A DNA stretch of 64,000 bases from Lunatimonas salinarum (GCF_017811155.1 NZ_JACVCV010000008.1:62001-126000); one strand, 5' to 3'. Shown: positions 7,970 to 17,431, counted from the first letter of the stretch. The notes: generated from the letters alone by a model not told the origin. Numbers and translations are program-made.

Positions 7970-9034
7970 ATGAATTTCCATATACCTCCAAGCCAAGATT
8001 TGCCGGTTCGGTTACTGGCAACCACTTTTAGTAAGACATCGGCGACGTACAAGTTTTTCTGGTTTCTCTCGCTGATTCAGCTAATTGAGGAGGGGGGCGT
8101 AATAATTGAAAAACGAAGGATTTTTGCGCGTATGTTGGCTAACGCATGGTACCCCATAAACTATTTCAAGTTATCCTTTGGAAAGCAGGATAAGATACAG
8201 GAAGCAATTTGTTTTTTTCACAGTCAAAGGGGAATCCCCATAGATTTAACCCGACATGAAGTCTGGAAAAGCATTATGACCTGTAATGACTCTGCATCCA
8301 TTTCTTGCCTCCTCCATTTCGATAATCAGGTTCCGCATTGGTTTATTTCTCCCTGGTTTCCCTCCAAATACAAGAAAAAACAGATATATATCCACTCTGC
8401 AAATCCAGCGATCAACAGCCCTTATTTTTTGTACAGGGATTATGTGGAGATAAATCCTGCATGGCAGGAATACCTGACCAGAAATTCCTCTATTCTAAAA
8501 GATTTTTGTTTTTGGAATTTAAGCCTTTTCCTTCAGAAGCATAACCCCAATGTACCGGATATTCCAAACAAGTTGATAAAACCGATAAGAAGAGGAAGCC
8601 TGGAAAACAACAAAAAGGGGTTTTGGAACCTGTATTTTGATGAAGTAAAAGAGCAGCGATGTATTTATTCAGGCAACCTATTGACTAAAAGAGATTATTC
8701 GCTTGACCATTTTGTGCCCTACAATTTCGTATCACATGATCTGAATTGGAATTTGGTTCCCGCCCATCAATCGATCAATTCATCAAAAAGCGACAAGCTC
8801 CCCCGCCTCAGCCAATTTTTTGAGCGCTTTTTTGAGATTCAAAAAAAGAGTCTTGAAATAGTTCTTAAAAAAGCTCCTAAGTCCAAGTACATTGAGCAAT
8901 ACCTCACTGTTTTTCCTTCTATTGATGGGCTTCTAATTGAAGAAACGGGAAAGGTCAGGTTACGGGAAACATTGGAACCATTGATAACCATTGCCCATAA
9001 TAATGGCTTTGAATTCTATGAACCTAAACGCTAA
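7970..9034 (+). CDS. HNH endonuclease domain protein
   Basis: 354 residues from ATG 7970; an in-frame TTG at 7955 is less likely. The C-terminal part carries an HNH nuclease signature: CIYSG near residue 231, the DH pair at about 246-247 followed by FVPYNF, and LNWNLVP with Asn near 261. This implies a metal-dependent DNA nuclease. The N-terminal 200 residues match nothing I can name. The 3' end overlaps the next gene, a methyltransferase-HIT fusion, by 17 bases, so the two are probably translationally coupled. The base composition is clearly more AT-rich than the flanks, as in the Wadjet genes that follow, consistent with acquisition by transfer. A role in defence is inferred from position. 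Confidence 0.75.
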   Translation: MNFHIPPSQDLPVRLLATTFSKTSATYKFFWFLSLIQLIEEGGVIIEKRRIFARMLANAWYPINYFKLSFGKQDKIQEAICFFHSQRGIPIDLTRHEVWKSIMTCNDSASISCLLHFDNQVPHWFISPWFPSKYKKKQIYIHSANPAINSPYFLYRDYVEINPAWQEYLTRNSSILKDFCFWNLSLFLQKHNPNVPDIPNKLIKPIRRGSLENNKKGFWNLYFDEVKEQRCIYSGNLLTKRDYSLDHFVPYNFVSHDLNWNLVPAHQSINSSKSDKLPRLSQFFERFFEIQKKSLEIVLKKAPKSKYIEQYLTVFPSIDGLLIEETGKVRLRETLEPLITIAHNNGFEFYEPKR

Positions 9035-9881
9035 CCAGTATTCTCACCTCACCGCCAAAGAGCGTGATTCTCTTTCCTTTCCTGCAAGAGTAGTGAAGGA
9101 AAGAGGTCTTTTGATGGGGGATGTATTGGATTTCGGATGCGGCTTTGGGAAAGATGTGGAGATCTTAGCCAAGCAGGGGATCCCAATCGAAGGCTATGAT
9201 AAGCATTATTTCCCCGAATTTCCTGAGAAAAAATTTGACACCATCCTTTGCTTTTATGTACTCAATGTGCTTCTTCCGGAAGAACAGGCATCGGTATTGA
9301 TGGAAATTTCCTCGTTGCTTAAACCATCTGGCAAAGCCTACTTTGCGGTGCGAAGAGACTTGGTTTATGAGGGGTTTAGAACGCACAGAGTTCATCAAAA
9401 ACCCACCTACCAGACTAATGTGGTTTTACCGTTTCAGTCGATTTTTAGAAACGCGAGTTGTGAAATTTATGAATACAGGCATTACAATCAACTACAAAAA
9501 GTTGCGTCTACGTGCCCCTTTTGCAACCCAGGCGAAGATGTAGAGTTGATTGTGGAATCAGGTCGAACTTTTTCCATTTTTGATAAATACCCGGTAAACC
9601 CGGGCCATAGCTTGATCATTCCAAAAAAACATGTTTCGGGTTATTTCGAATTAAATTTTAAGGAGCAAGCCTCCTGCCTGCTTATGCTTAATCAGGTGAA
9701 AAAGGAGGTTCAGAAACGTTTTAATCCTGAGGGATTTAATGTTGGGATCAATATCGGCGAAAAGGCCGGACAAACGGTGTCGCATGTTCATATCCATTTG
9801 ATTCCGAGGTATGAAGGAGATGTGGAAGATCCACGGGGTGGAGTGAGAGGGGTGGTTCCGGAGAGGAAGAATTACTTCTAA
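9018..9881 (+). CDS. Fusion of class I SAM methyltransferase and HIT-family hydrolase
   Basis: 287 residues from ATG 9018; in-frame starts at 8991 and 9003 would extend it further into the HNH gene. The N-terminal half is a small Rossmann methyltransferase with the SAM-binding motif VLDFGCGFG (36-44) and a FDTILCFYVLNVL strand (about 73-85). The C-terminal half is a HIT domain with a CPFC zinc-type pair (166-169) and the catalytic triad HVHIHLI (256-262). HIT enzymes hydrolyse or transfer nucleoside phosphates. The two activities in one chain suggest a nucleotide-modification or nucleotide-clearing role. It sits between the HNH nuclease (17-base overlap) and jetA (15-base gap), as if part of one defence transcript. 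The substrate is unknown. Confidence 0.8.
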   Translation: MNLNANQYSHLTAKERDSLSFPARVVKERGLLMGDVLDFGCGFGKDVEILAKQGIPIEGYDKHYFPEFPEKKFDTILCFYVLNVLLPEEQASVLMEISSLLKPSGKAYFAVRRDLVYEGFRTHRVHQKPTYQTNVVLPFQSIFRNASCEIYEYRHYNQLQKVASTCPFCNPGEDVELIVESGRTFSIFDKYPVNPGHSLIIPKKHVSGYFELNFKEQASCLLMLNQVKKEVQKRFNPEGFNVGINIGEKAGQTVSHVHIHLIPRYEGDVEDPRGGVRGVVPERKNYF

Positions 9882-9896
9882 TAACTAAATCAAAAA

Positions 9897-11378
9897 ATGC
9901 AGCACTTTACTTTTAATTATTCGGGATTAGTTTCAACTATTAATTCAAGTGTATTAATTAAGCTGATTAGGTCTAGGAATTTGGCTTTAATTGTTTCATT
10001 TTTTCATAGGGAGTATAAAGAGAATTCTCAGATTTCTATTCCTTACCAGCTTTTGGTGCAAAGATTAGCTGACTTTCTCGAGGAAATCGAATACTTGGAG
10101 GAGGATGACGAGGTCAAATCCGAAAGGCTTATTATTGCTTTTGATGAAAAGGCCAAACTGTATATCGATCAATGGATTGACGCGAATTACCTACGTAACA
10201 TTATGGATGATGCTAGGAAAGAACCCTTGGTCTTTCTTTCCAAGCATGTGGAAAAGGTTTTTCAGGTATTTGAGTTGTTAAAGGAAAAGGAATTTGTAGG
10301 GACGGAATCCAAGTTCAAGGACATTTTCAACAAACTCAGGGACATCATAGAAAATGCCAATCCGGATAGGGAAAAGAGGTTAGCCGAACTGGAACGAAGA
10401 AAGCTAGCAATAGAGGAAGAAATCCGAAAAATAAAGATTGATGGCTATGTAAACACTTATGAAGATTACCAAGTCAAGTCTAGGTATGAAGAGGCAAACC
10501 GTTTGGCTAATGAGTTAATCGGGGATTTCAAGGAGGTGGAGGATAACTTTAAAGAAATCACCCGGAAGATTTACGAGCGGCAGCATCAAGCCGAACTCTC
10601 CAAAGGAAAACTTATATCAGAAACCTTTGATTCGTTGTATGAACTTCGCAGTACTGATCAGGGCAAAAGTTTTTATGCCTTTTGGCAATTCATGCTAGAT
10701 GATGCAAGTCAATCGGATTTTCAAAAGTTGACCAAAGAAGTATATAATGTGCTCGAAGATCGTGGCATCGAAATCTCTTCACGCTCACTCAGAAAACTAA
10801 AATCACTTCTGCATATGGCAGCTCGTAAAGTGCTGGATAAAAACGGGGTACTTGCTGATAAACTCAGTAGGGAGATTGTAGCCAAAGAGCAATTAGAATC
10901 ACGAAAGGCAAAAGAACTCATGTCAGGAATCCGCCAGCTTGCCCTTCAGTTAGTCAACCGCCCCTCATTTAAAGAGTATTATCTCGAAATAAAGGGTAAT
11001 CCTGAAATCTACCTCCCCTTAGAGCGTAAGCTTGGGGAAAGGCCGGAAAACAATTCATTTGTTATGAAGGCAGAGAAGGCTCAACTTGCATTGGAAGACC
11101 TGGAAGAGCTATCAAAAATTTACAGTGCCGACTTGATAGACAAGCAGCAATTACTGGCCAATATTTACGAACTACTACAGACAAGATCCCAAGTTTCTCT
11201 TCAGGAAGTAGTTAAAGAAAAAGGGCTTAATAAAGGCCTGGCGGAACTGTTGGCTTATGTCACGCTCATAAACGTAAACAAGAAATTTTTCATCAATGGG
11301 AATATTCGGGAAACTATTCTGTTCAATTTAAAAGAAGGAAAATGCCTTGATTTGCCACAAATCATTTTCACCAGATAG
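9897..11378 (+). CDS. jetA: Wadjet anti-plasmid system subunit JetA (DUF3375)
   Basis: 493 residues, the usual size for JetA (DUF3375). Visible features are an N-terminal helical-winged region, a long charged coiled-coil stretch (about 155-235, rich in E/K/R) and a C-terminal winged-helix part. JetA is the kleisin-like subunit of an SMC/MukB-related complex that recognises and cuts small circular DNA. The identification rests mainly on gene order: this gene, then a DUF4194-size gene, an SMC-like ATPase and a Toprim nuclease subunit, all with gaps of only a few bases. Codon use is AT-rich. The call is strong because the full four-gene set is present. Confidence 0.85.
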   Translation: MQHFTFNYSGLVSTINSSVLIKLIRSRNLALIVSFFHREYKENSQISIPYQLLVQRLADFLEEIEYLEEDDEVKSERLIIAFDEKAKLYIDQWIDANYLRNIMDDARKEPLVFLSKHVEKVFQVFELLKEKEFVGTESKFKDIFNKLRDIIENANPDREKRLAELERRKLAIEEEIRKIKIDGYVNTYEDYQVKSRYEEANRLANELIGDFKEVEDNFKEITRKIYERQHQAELSKGKLISETFDSLYELRSTDQGKSFYAFWQFMLDDASQSDFQKLTKEVYNVLEDRGIEISSRSLRKLKSLLHMAARKVLDKNGVLADKLSREIVAKEQLESRKAKELMSGIRQLALQLVNRPSFKEYYLEIKGNPEIYLPLERKLGERPENNSFVMKAEKAQLALEDLEELSKIYSADLIDKQQLLANIYELLQTRSQVSLQEVVKEKGLNKGLAELLAYVTLINVNKKFFINGNIRETILFNLKEGKCLDLPQIIFTR

Positions 11379-11381
11379 TCT

Positions 11382-11972
11382 ATGGAACACCAAAACCGAA
11401 ATATTGCTCCCTATGCGAAGTCAGCTGTGAAGCTTTTACAAGGCCCCGTTTTTGAAGATCAGCAAGATGTTTGGAATGAGGTGCTACAGTACCAAGTCGA
11501 ACTCACTCAATACTTTGAAAAAATTGCTCTTGAGGTAGTCATTGACAAAAGAGATGGTTATTCCTACCTGAGACAAATAGAACTTGATGAATCAGGAAGC
11601 ACAATTGGATTAATTCGAAGAATGCCACTGACATACGACCTGACTCTGGTTTGTGTGTTGCTAAGAGAATGGCTTCTCGAATTTGAATCGAGGGACCTAG
11701 AAACCGCCAATTTATACATTACTCCAAAGGAATTTAGGGACCGGATGGAGATGTTTTTCCAAGAGAAAACCAATGAGCTAAAGTTCATTAAGGAGCTCAA
11801 TCGGCATATGGAAGATTGCGCGAAAATGGGCTTTTTGAAGTTGGTTCATAAAGACGGAGTATCCCCTGAAGACTACAGATACGAAGTAAAGCGTATCCTG
11901 AAAGCCAGGATTACAACAGATGAGCTTTCAAAGTTTAAAAAACAACTAGAAGATGAATTTAAGTCTGTTTAG
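11382..11972 (+). CDS. jetB: Wadjet subunit JetB (DUF4194)
   Basis: 196 residues, matching the size of JetB (DUF4194), the KITE-like or MukE-like winged-helix partner. Segments such as DKRDGYSYLRQIE and LRRMPLTYD-like IRRMPLTYD, followed by LVCVLLREWLLEFE, fit the family. It starts 3 bases after jetA and overlaps jetC by 20 bases, indicating coupled translation. In the complex it bridges the kleisin JetA and supports closure of the JetC ring on plasmid DNA (known for Wadjet). Nothing odd is seen in the frame. Confidence 0.82.
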   Translation: MEHQNRNIAPYAKSAVKLLQGPVFEDQQDVWNEVLQYQVELTQYFEKIALEVVIDKRDGYSYLRQIELDESGSTIGLIRRMPLTYDLTLVCVLLREWLLEFESRDLETANLYITPKEFRDRMEMFFQEKTNELKFIKELNRHMEDCAKMGFLKLVHKDGVSPEDYRYEVKRILKARITTDELSKFKKQLEDEFKSV

Positions 11973-14900
11973 TACTAAACCGAGCCAATCCGGCTTTCGC
12001 CTCCATGCTTTTGAAGTATGGAACTGGGGGACCTTTGATAAGGACATATTCTCCATTGAGCCAGGAGGTGAAACCTCCCTTCTTACAGGAGGAAATGGTT
12101 CTGGAAAAACAACTTTGGTGGATGGTCTTCTAACTCTGTTACTACCTGATCGTAGGGCACGGGCTTACAATCAGACCGCAGGAGAAAAAGGTGAGCGGAC
12201 CGAGGAGACCTATTTACTTGGAGAATTTGGGGAAACCGAAAACGCAGACACCAATACACGAGAAGTAAAAAAGCTAAGAGGTGACAAATCAAAGGCACAA
12301 TCGGTATTAGTAGCAGTCTTTCAAAATGAATCCCAATTTGTCACGCTGGCTCAGGTACGGTGGTTCTCAGGAAGTGAGTTGAAGCGAAACTTTGTTATCG
12401 CTTTTAAGAAACTTTCCATAAAAGATGACTTTATGCCTTTTGATAGTAATGGGGAGTGGAAAAAGAGATTGAAGCAAAAATACCCCAAACAAAGAAACAA
12501 AGAGTTTCTCTTATTTACCGAGAGCATTGGTGAATATGGCCGCTGGATGCGTAAGGCCTTTGGAATGAGATCGGAGAAAGCTCAAACGCTTTTCAATAAA
12601 ACCATAGGGCTCAAAGTATTGGGTAATCTGGACGAATTTGTCCGGCTGCAAATGCTGGAAGAACGGGAGTCAGAAGAGGAGTTTCAGAAGATAAAAAGTT
12701 ATTTCAAAACACTAAATGATGCACATCGAGCTATTGAAAAAGCCCATAAGCAAATCGAATTGCTAGCTCCAATCAGAGATAAATCCATCAGGTTAACAAA
12801 ACTGAAAGTAGACCTGATCCAAAAAGAAAGCTTCAAACAGACTGCCCCACTTTGGTTTGCCAAAAAGCAAGAGACTTTAATTCTGGAATTCATGGCTTCC
12901 ATAAATGAGCAAAGGCAGGAAAAGGAGGGAAAACTTGAAATATTGACTAATGAGGTTGAAGAATTGGATCATAACCGGGTAAAGCTTGATGTACAAATTG
13001 AATCTGATGAAGTCGGTAGGCATATCCGTGATTTAGAAAAAGACAATAAGAGGTTCGAACAAGAAAAGTCTGATAGGGAAAAAGAACTGAGTTTTTATAA
13101 TCAACTGGCTGAAAACTTGGGATTCCAGCCAAGTCCCCAATCAAGAGAGCTGTTTGACGATCAAAGAAAGCTCGCTTTGGATAAAAAGAATAAGACCGCT
13201 GGAATATTGGAGCAGAATGAGGAGGAGCTTTTTCAAACCCGAAAAGAATCTGAGGAAGCAAAAACAAAATTTGACAATGTTTCCAACGAACTAGTGATAC
13301 TTAGATCTCAAAAAAATAATATAACCGGGCATCCTGCTCGAATTAGAAGCGAAATCCTTGAATCAATCGGGGCAACAGAAAAGGAAATTCCGTTTGTCGG
13401 TGAACTCCTGAAAGTTCGGGAAGAAGCCCGGGAGTGGGAGCAGGCCATCGAACGGCTGCTTCACAATTTCGCACTAAGGCTGATAGTCCCTGAAGAATAT
13501 TACCAAAAAGTCAATCAATATGTGAAAGAGCATGATTTAAGGGGCAGGATCATCTATCATAAATTTAATAAAAAAGAAGTAGCCTCTCGCATCTTCCAAC
13601 AGCAGGATGAAAAGGAGTTGATTAACAAGTTGGATTTTAAAACATGCGAATACACTGAGTGGATAAAGAATGAGGTTAGTTCAAAGTTCAATTATTTATG
13701 TGTCGATGATCTTGATTCATTCCGGTTGGCAGAAAAGGCAATAACGCAAGAGGGGCTTACCAAAAATGCAACCCGACATGAAAAGGATGATCGACCGGAA
13801 GTTAGGAGCCGCCAGCAGTATGTTCTCGGATGGGACAATAAAGAGAAAGTAACCGTCTTAAAGGAGGAAGCAGCCCATCTGAACGACAAGATCAATAAAA
13901 TTGACAACAGGTTGAAAGTGATTAAAGCACATCAAACAAGGGTGCGTAGGGAAGCAGAAGACCTAACTCGTTTCATTGATTTTAAGGTATTCAAAAAAAT
14001 AGATTGGTGGTCTTTATCAGCTGAAATTCAGAAGAACAAGCTGAAAATAGAAGAGCTTGAAAAGACCAATGACAGGGTTAATGCCCTCAAAAAACAACGA
14101 GAAGAGATCGTTAGGACAATCAAAACCAAACAGGAAGTAATAAGGCACCTTGAGAAGGAGATCAACCAAATTGATTCAAAATTAGATATTCAACAGCAAA
14201 AATTGAGAGAGGCTAGGGAGGTAATTGACCGTTATGCTGATTTTGAAACAAGTGAAAAAATAGCTGCTTTCGAAGAACACTTTACGACAAAAATTGAGTC
14301 TGAAATTGAGTCCATTGAAAAAATCAGAAGTAAAATCATTGGTGAAATCAATCAGGATATCGAACGACTAAGAGATGACATTCGAAAAATAGAAAGTGCC
14401 GCTGAAGGCCTGATGAGGCTCTTTAAGAATCCTGATAAGGAGATCGCAGAAAAGTTCAGTGATTGGAATTCAGACACCCATCGGCTTAGTGATAGTGCTG
14501 AGTTTATTGAAGAGTACGTTGCTTTATTGGAGAAGATTGAAAAGGAGGAATTGGCCCAATACAAACAACAATTCAAGAAGTACCTGAATGAAGAAATGAT
14601 TACCAAAATGTCTGACTTCCAAACTTGGCTCGAGAGGCAGGAAGAGGATATTGAGGAAAACATCGAGACTTTGAACAAGTCGTTAGAAAAGATCAATTTC
14701 AATAGCAATCCTCCAACCTTCATCAAACTGCATGTAGAAAAAGACTACTCTCCGAAAGTGAAAGATTTTACGTTTCGTCTCAATGAATGGAAACCAAATC
14801 TGGCAGAGTTTGAGCGCTCAAAGGATGACCGAATATTAGAAGAAAGTTTCAAGAAAATCAGATCCCTTCTTGACAACTTGACAGAGGATGAAAATCTCAG

Positions 14901-15363
14901 AAAAGAAGTATTGGATGTTCGAAATTGGTTAAAGTTCAAAGCTGTTGCACATCATAGAGAAGACCCAACAAAGGTTTTTAGAAGTTATACAGGAACTGCC
15001 AAGCTCTCGGGAGGCGAAGGGGCTCAGCTGACTTATACAATTCTTGGCTCTGCAATAGCCTACCAATTTGGCATTCATAGTGAAGGACTTAATACCAACT
15101 CATTCCGATTTATTTGTGTGGATGAAGCATTCAGCAAACAAGACGATGAAAAAGCACAATTCCTGATGGAGCTCTGTAAACAACTTCACCTCCAGGTGAT
15201 GGTCGTATCTCCGGCCAAAGCGGAAGAAGTGGCCATTGTAGAACCTTACATAGCCCGGGTGCATTTCGTACAGAGAAAGGACAACCGGCACTCTGTGGTT
15301 TATGATATGCCTATTAAACAACTTCAAGCTCAGAGGGATGAGTATTTGCAATCGGTAGTTTAG
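11953..15363 (+). CDS. jetC: Wadjet SMC-like ATPase JetC
   Basis: 1136 residues. The Walker A motif GGNGSGKTT is at residues 46-54, close to the N-terminus. Long coiled coils run at about 240-480 and 640-900 around a hinge-like central globule. The ABC signature LSGGEGAQLTY is near residue 1015 and the Walker B motif FRFICVDEAFSKQD near 1050. This is the MukB/SbcC-like motor that loops and extrudes DNA in Wadjet. It overlaps jetB by 20 bases and is followed by jetD after 3 bases. All catalytic motifs appear intact, so the system is probably functional. Confidence 0.9.
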   Translation: MNLSLFSTKPSQSGFRLHAFEVWNWGTFDKDIFSIEPGGETSLLTGGNGSGKTTLVDGLLTLLLPDRRARAYNQTAGEKGERTEETYLLGEFGETENADTNTREVKKLRGDKSKAQSVLVAVFQNESQFVTLAQVRWFSGSELKRNFVIAFKKLSIKDDFMPFDSNGEWKKRLKQKYPKQRNKEFLLFTESIGEYGRWMRKAFGMRSEKAQTLFNKTIGLKVLGNLDEFVRLQMLEERESEEEFQKIKSYFKTLNDAHRAIEKAHKQIELLAPIRDKSIRLTKLKVDLIQKESFKQTAPLWFAKKQETLILEFMASINEQRQEKEGKLEILTNEVEELDHNRVKLDVQIESDEVGRHIRDLEKDNKRFEQEKSDREKELSFYNQLAENLGFQPSPQSRELFDDQRKLALDKKNKTAGILEQNEEELFQTRKESEEAKTKFDNVSNELVILRSQKNNITGHPARIRSEILESIGATEKEIPFVGELLKVREEAREWEQAIERLLHNFALRLIVPEEYYQKVNQYVKEHDLRGRIIYHKFNKKEVASRIFQQQDEKELINKLDFKTCEYTEWIKNEVSSKFNYLCVDDLDSFRLAEKAITQEGLTKNATRHEKDDRPEVRSRQQYVLGWDNKEKVTVLKEEAAHLNDKINKIDNRLKVIKAHQTRVRREAEDLTRFIDFKVFKKIDWWSLSAEIQKNKLKIEELEKTNDRVNALKKQREEIVRTIKTKQEVIRHLEKEINQIDSKLDIQQQKLREAREVIDRYADFETSEKIAAFEEHFTTKIESEIESIEKIRSKIIGEINQDIERLRDDIRKIESAAEGLMRLFKNPDKEIAEKFSDWNSDTHRLSDSAEFIEEYVALLEKIEKEELAQYKQQFKKYLNEEMITKMSDFQTWLERQEEDIEENIETLNKSLEKINFNSNPPTFIKLHVEKDYSPKVKDFTFRLNEWKPNLAEFERSKDDRILEESFKKIRSLLDNLTEDENLRKEVLDVRNWLKFKAVAHHREDPTKVFRSYTGTAKLSGGEGAQLTYTILGSAIAYQFGIHSEGLNTNSFRFICVDEAFSKQDDEKAQFLMELCKQLHLQVMVVSPAKAEEVAIVEPYIARVHFVQRKDNRHSVVYDMPIKQLQAQRDEYLQSVV

Positions 15364-15366
15364 CCT

Positions 15367-16551
15367 ATGATAACAGCAAAGGAAATTAAGGAGAAAGCAG
15401 AAAGGAAATACTATGAAGTGCTTCAGTCTTCATTAAATGGAGAAGACTGCTTTCCTCTTGCGATTCGCTCCAACAAAACTCTTTCCAAAGACTTTATTCA
15501 GATGAGTCAGGAAATAGCGGGGGTCTTTAGCTCCTCCAAGGACAGAAAAGGGTTTGGTTATTCCGTCATTTCAGAACCTGTTAAAACCCGTCAACATGGC
15601 ATCCAGGACATCCCCAAGTCTATCACATTTGAGAGTCTGCTAGATTTTCTGAAATTTCTCAATAAGGAAAAAGAGTATGGTGTGATGATGGAAAGTTTTA
15701 GTTTCATCAAGTCAGAACTTCCTCAGCTTGAATCATGGCTGAAAGAAAACCCTAAGGCCATTATAGACAACTCCGATGTATGGCCGGGACTAATTAAAGT
15801 GTGCGAATGGTTTCTTCAAAACTTCGAGCCCGACAAATATTATATTAGAGAATTGCCCATCTCTGTTCACACCAAGTTCATTGAAGAGAATAGGACTATC
15901 TTGAGGTCTCTTTTGGATGAACTGGTGCCAGACGTGGTGAATTACACTGAAAGCCTACTTGAAAAGAGGTTTCATCTAAAATACGATCAACCTCTGGTTA
16001 GATTTCGCTCGCTAGATCAAGCTTGTTGGCATATTGGATTCTATGATGACCTAACTGTTCCGATTGAGCAGTTCTCACGAAATCCCCTCAATTGTTCTAG
16101 GATCTTCATTATTGAAAACAAGATGAATTTTTTGGCCTTTCCGAAGGTATTCCATTCGATTGCAATTTGGGGTCAAGGTTATGCAATCGAATCACTAAAA
16201 GCAATAGACTGGCTAAAAGAAAAAGAAATATTCTATTGGAGTGACTTGGATGTACAAGGGTTCCAAATGTTATCTCAATTAAGGTCTTATTACCCTAAGG
16301 CGCAATCATTTCTAATGGATTTTTCAATTATTTCCAAGTACAAGGATTTAGTTGTGAAAGGGACACCAACCAAAATAGATGTAAGTAAAAACCTCTCTGA
16401 AGAAGAACGTTACACTTACGATTATTTAAGAATAAACGATTATCGATTAGAACAAGAGAGAATTCTTCATGTTGATATCGTGAATAGTCTAATTGGCCTC
16501 GGGTTCATGCAGAAGGCCTTGAAAAAAGCTAGAAATTTTCCGGATCTTTAA
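15367..16551 (+). CDS. jetD: Wadjet nuclease subunit JetD (DUF3322/DUF2220, Toprim)
   Basis: 394 residues, the expected size for JetD. The N-terminal DUF3322 region (about 1-190) is followed by a DUF2220/Toprim nuclease domain. Its Toprim acidic residues are plausible in IFIIENKMNFLAF (Glu near 257) and YWSDLDVQGFQML (the two Asp near 295-297). JetD cuts the plasmid after the JetABC motor has extruded it. It is the last gene of the array; the transcript probably runs on to the lysine-rich small gene or the terminator at 16758-16793. The catalytic motif appears intact. Confidence 0.86.
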   Translation: MITAKEIKEKAERKYYEVLQSSLNGEDCFPLAIRSNKTLSKDFIQMSQEIAGVFSSSKDRKGFGYSVISEPVKTRQHGIQDIPKSITFESLLDFLKFLNKEKEYGVMMESFSFIKSELPQLESWLKENPKAIIDNSDVWPGLIKVCEWFLQNFEPDKYYIRELPISVHTKFIEENRTILRSLLDELVPDVVNYTESLLEKRFHLKYDQPLVRFRSLDQACWHIGFYDDLTVPIEQFSRNPLNCSRIFIIENKMNFLAFPKVFHSIAIWGQGYAIESLKAIDWLKEKEIFYWSDLDVQGFQMLSQLRSYYPKAQSFLMDFSIISKYKDLVVKGTPTKIDVSKNLSEEERYTYDYLRINDYRLEQERILHVDIVNSLIGLGFMQKALKKARNFPDL

Positions 16552-16608
16552 ATTATTGTCAGTTCTATGCGAAAAAATAAGTACCTTTCTGTCTAATTCC
16601 TATACATT

Positions 16609-16722
16609 ATGAGCAAGGACAAAGGGGAGAAAAAAGACCCCAAAAAGAAAGCGGCTAAAAGCCTGACAGAAAAGCGGGCTGATAAGAAAGCCAAGCAGGA
16701 AGCAAAGAAGAAAGCAGGATGA
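16609..16722 (+). CDS. Lysine-rich 37-residue protein
   Basis: A short frame (ATG 16609, TGA 16720-16722) encodes 37 residues, of which 15 are lysine, plus Ala, Asp and Glu; a PKKKAAKSL segment is central. The protein would be fully soluble, strongly basic and probably disordered. Similar tiny Lys/Ala-rich proteins are common next to housekeeping genes in Cytophagales, but their role is unknown; nucleic-acid binding is only a guess. It is followed 35 bases later by a strong terminator, which supports it being a transcribed unit. It begins 57 bases after jetD, so it could be either the island's last gene or a separate gene. Confidence 0.55.
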   Translation: MSKDKGEKKDPKKKAAKSLTEKRADKKAKQEAKKKAG

Positions 16723-16757
16723 TACGGTGTCCTAAACTTACTTAAAGGACTCATTCG

Positions 16758-16793
16758 AAATCCCCCAGCCGGAGGCGGTTGGGGGATTTTTTT
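16758..16793 (+). terminator. Strong Rho-independent terminator
   Basis: A 13-bp stem, AAATCCCCCAGCC (16758-16770) with GGTTGGGGGATTT (16777-16789), contains one G-T pair and a 6-base loop and is followed by a run of T to 16793. It ends the Wadjet/small-protein transcript. Confidence 0.88.
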
Positions 16794-17113
16794 CATGGAA
16801 AAATTGACTACTTTTTAACAAAAAGCCACCAATATCGAAAAAAAAGGCACCGTTTTTGCCTTTCTGCTTAATACGGAGTGGAAATGGCCTGGGCAATTCG
16901 AAATGCAAATAAAATTAGGCAAGATACGTTTTTACGTTTTCCACCGGGAGGATAAAAAGGAATTGCCACCAATAACTTGGCTCCGGGCTATTGTAAAGGC
17001 ACAAAGCGCACAAAAAATAAAATGCTTTTCAATCCAAATTAATGGGCTAATTGAGAATTTTAACTAACTTTAGAAAATAGAGCAAACAAATTAACCTAAA
17101 AACCATTAATACA
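16794..17113. other. Spacer without a recognised gene
   Basis: About 320 bases with no convincing open frame, tRNA or repeat. It is AT-rich toward its right end. A TAACTTTA at 17065-17072 could be a weak -7 element for the following histone-like gene, but no upstream element sits at proper spacing. Confidence 0.5.
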
Positions 17114-17290
17114 ATGAGCAGATTTAAAGAAGTAAAAGAATTGGTAGACGGCATTGAAGCTGACTTTGAGAAATTCTATGGGGCCAAAAACAAAGCCGCA
17201 GGAACTCGTATCCGAAAAGCCATGATGGATCTTAAAAACCTGGCCCAAGATATTCGAAAAGAAGTTCAGGACATTAAAAACGCTGAATAA
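17114..17290 (+). CDS. Small histone H1-like (Hc1-type) DNA-binding protein
   Basis: 58 residues from ATG 17114 to TAA 17288-17290. The pattern SRFKEVKELVDGIEADFEKFY, then NKAAGTRIRKAMMDLK and LAQDIRKEVQDIKN, is typical of the short Hc1-like 'histone H1' proteins that are abundant in Bacteroidota. These are basic helical proteins thought to bind DNA or the nucleoid. Here the lysine-rich tail seen in longer members is absent. The stop codon lies inside the left arm and loop of the terminator at 17278-17306, so this is a compact monocistronic gene. The family call is good; the precise role is inferred. Confidence 0.75.
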   Translation: MSRFKEVKELVDGIEADFEKFYGAKNKAAGTRIRKAMMDLKNLAQDIRKEVQDIKNAE

Positions 17291-17306
17291 TCTTCAGCGT
17301 TTTTTT
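17278..17306 (+). terminator. Terminator overlapping the stop codon of the histone-like gene
   Basis: AAACGCTGAA (17278-17287) pairs perfectly with TTCAGCGTTT (17293-17302) around the loop TAATC, followed by T to 17306. The stop codon of the preceding gene is in the loop. A second weaker hairpin, CCCAAGC/GCTTGGG, is at 17340-17372 with only a poor T tract. Confidence 0.85.
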
Positions 17307-17431
17307 CTGACACGCTCCGGTCGGAAAGCCACAATCACCCCCAAGCTTAAAAAGCCTACTACTCGGCTTGGGGTATTATTAGGAATACCCGGGATAAGCC
17401 CGGTGCTTCGTCTACATTTTAATGAGCAGAT

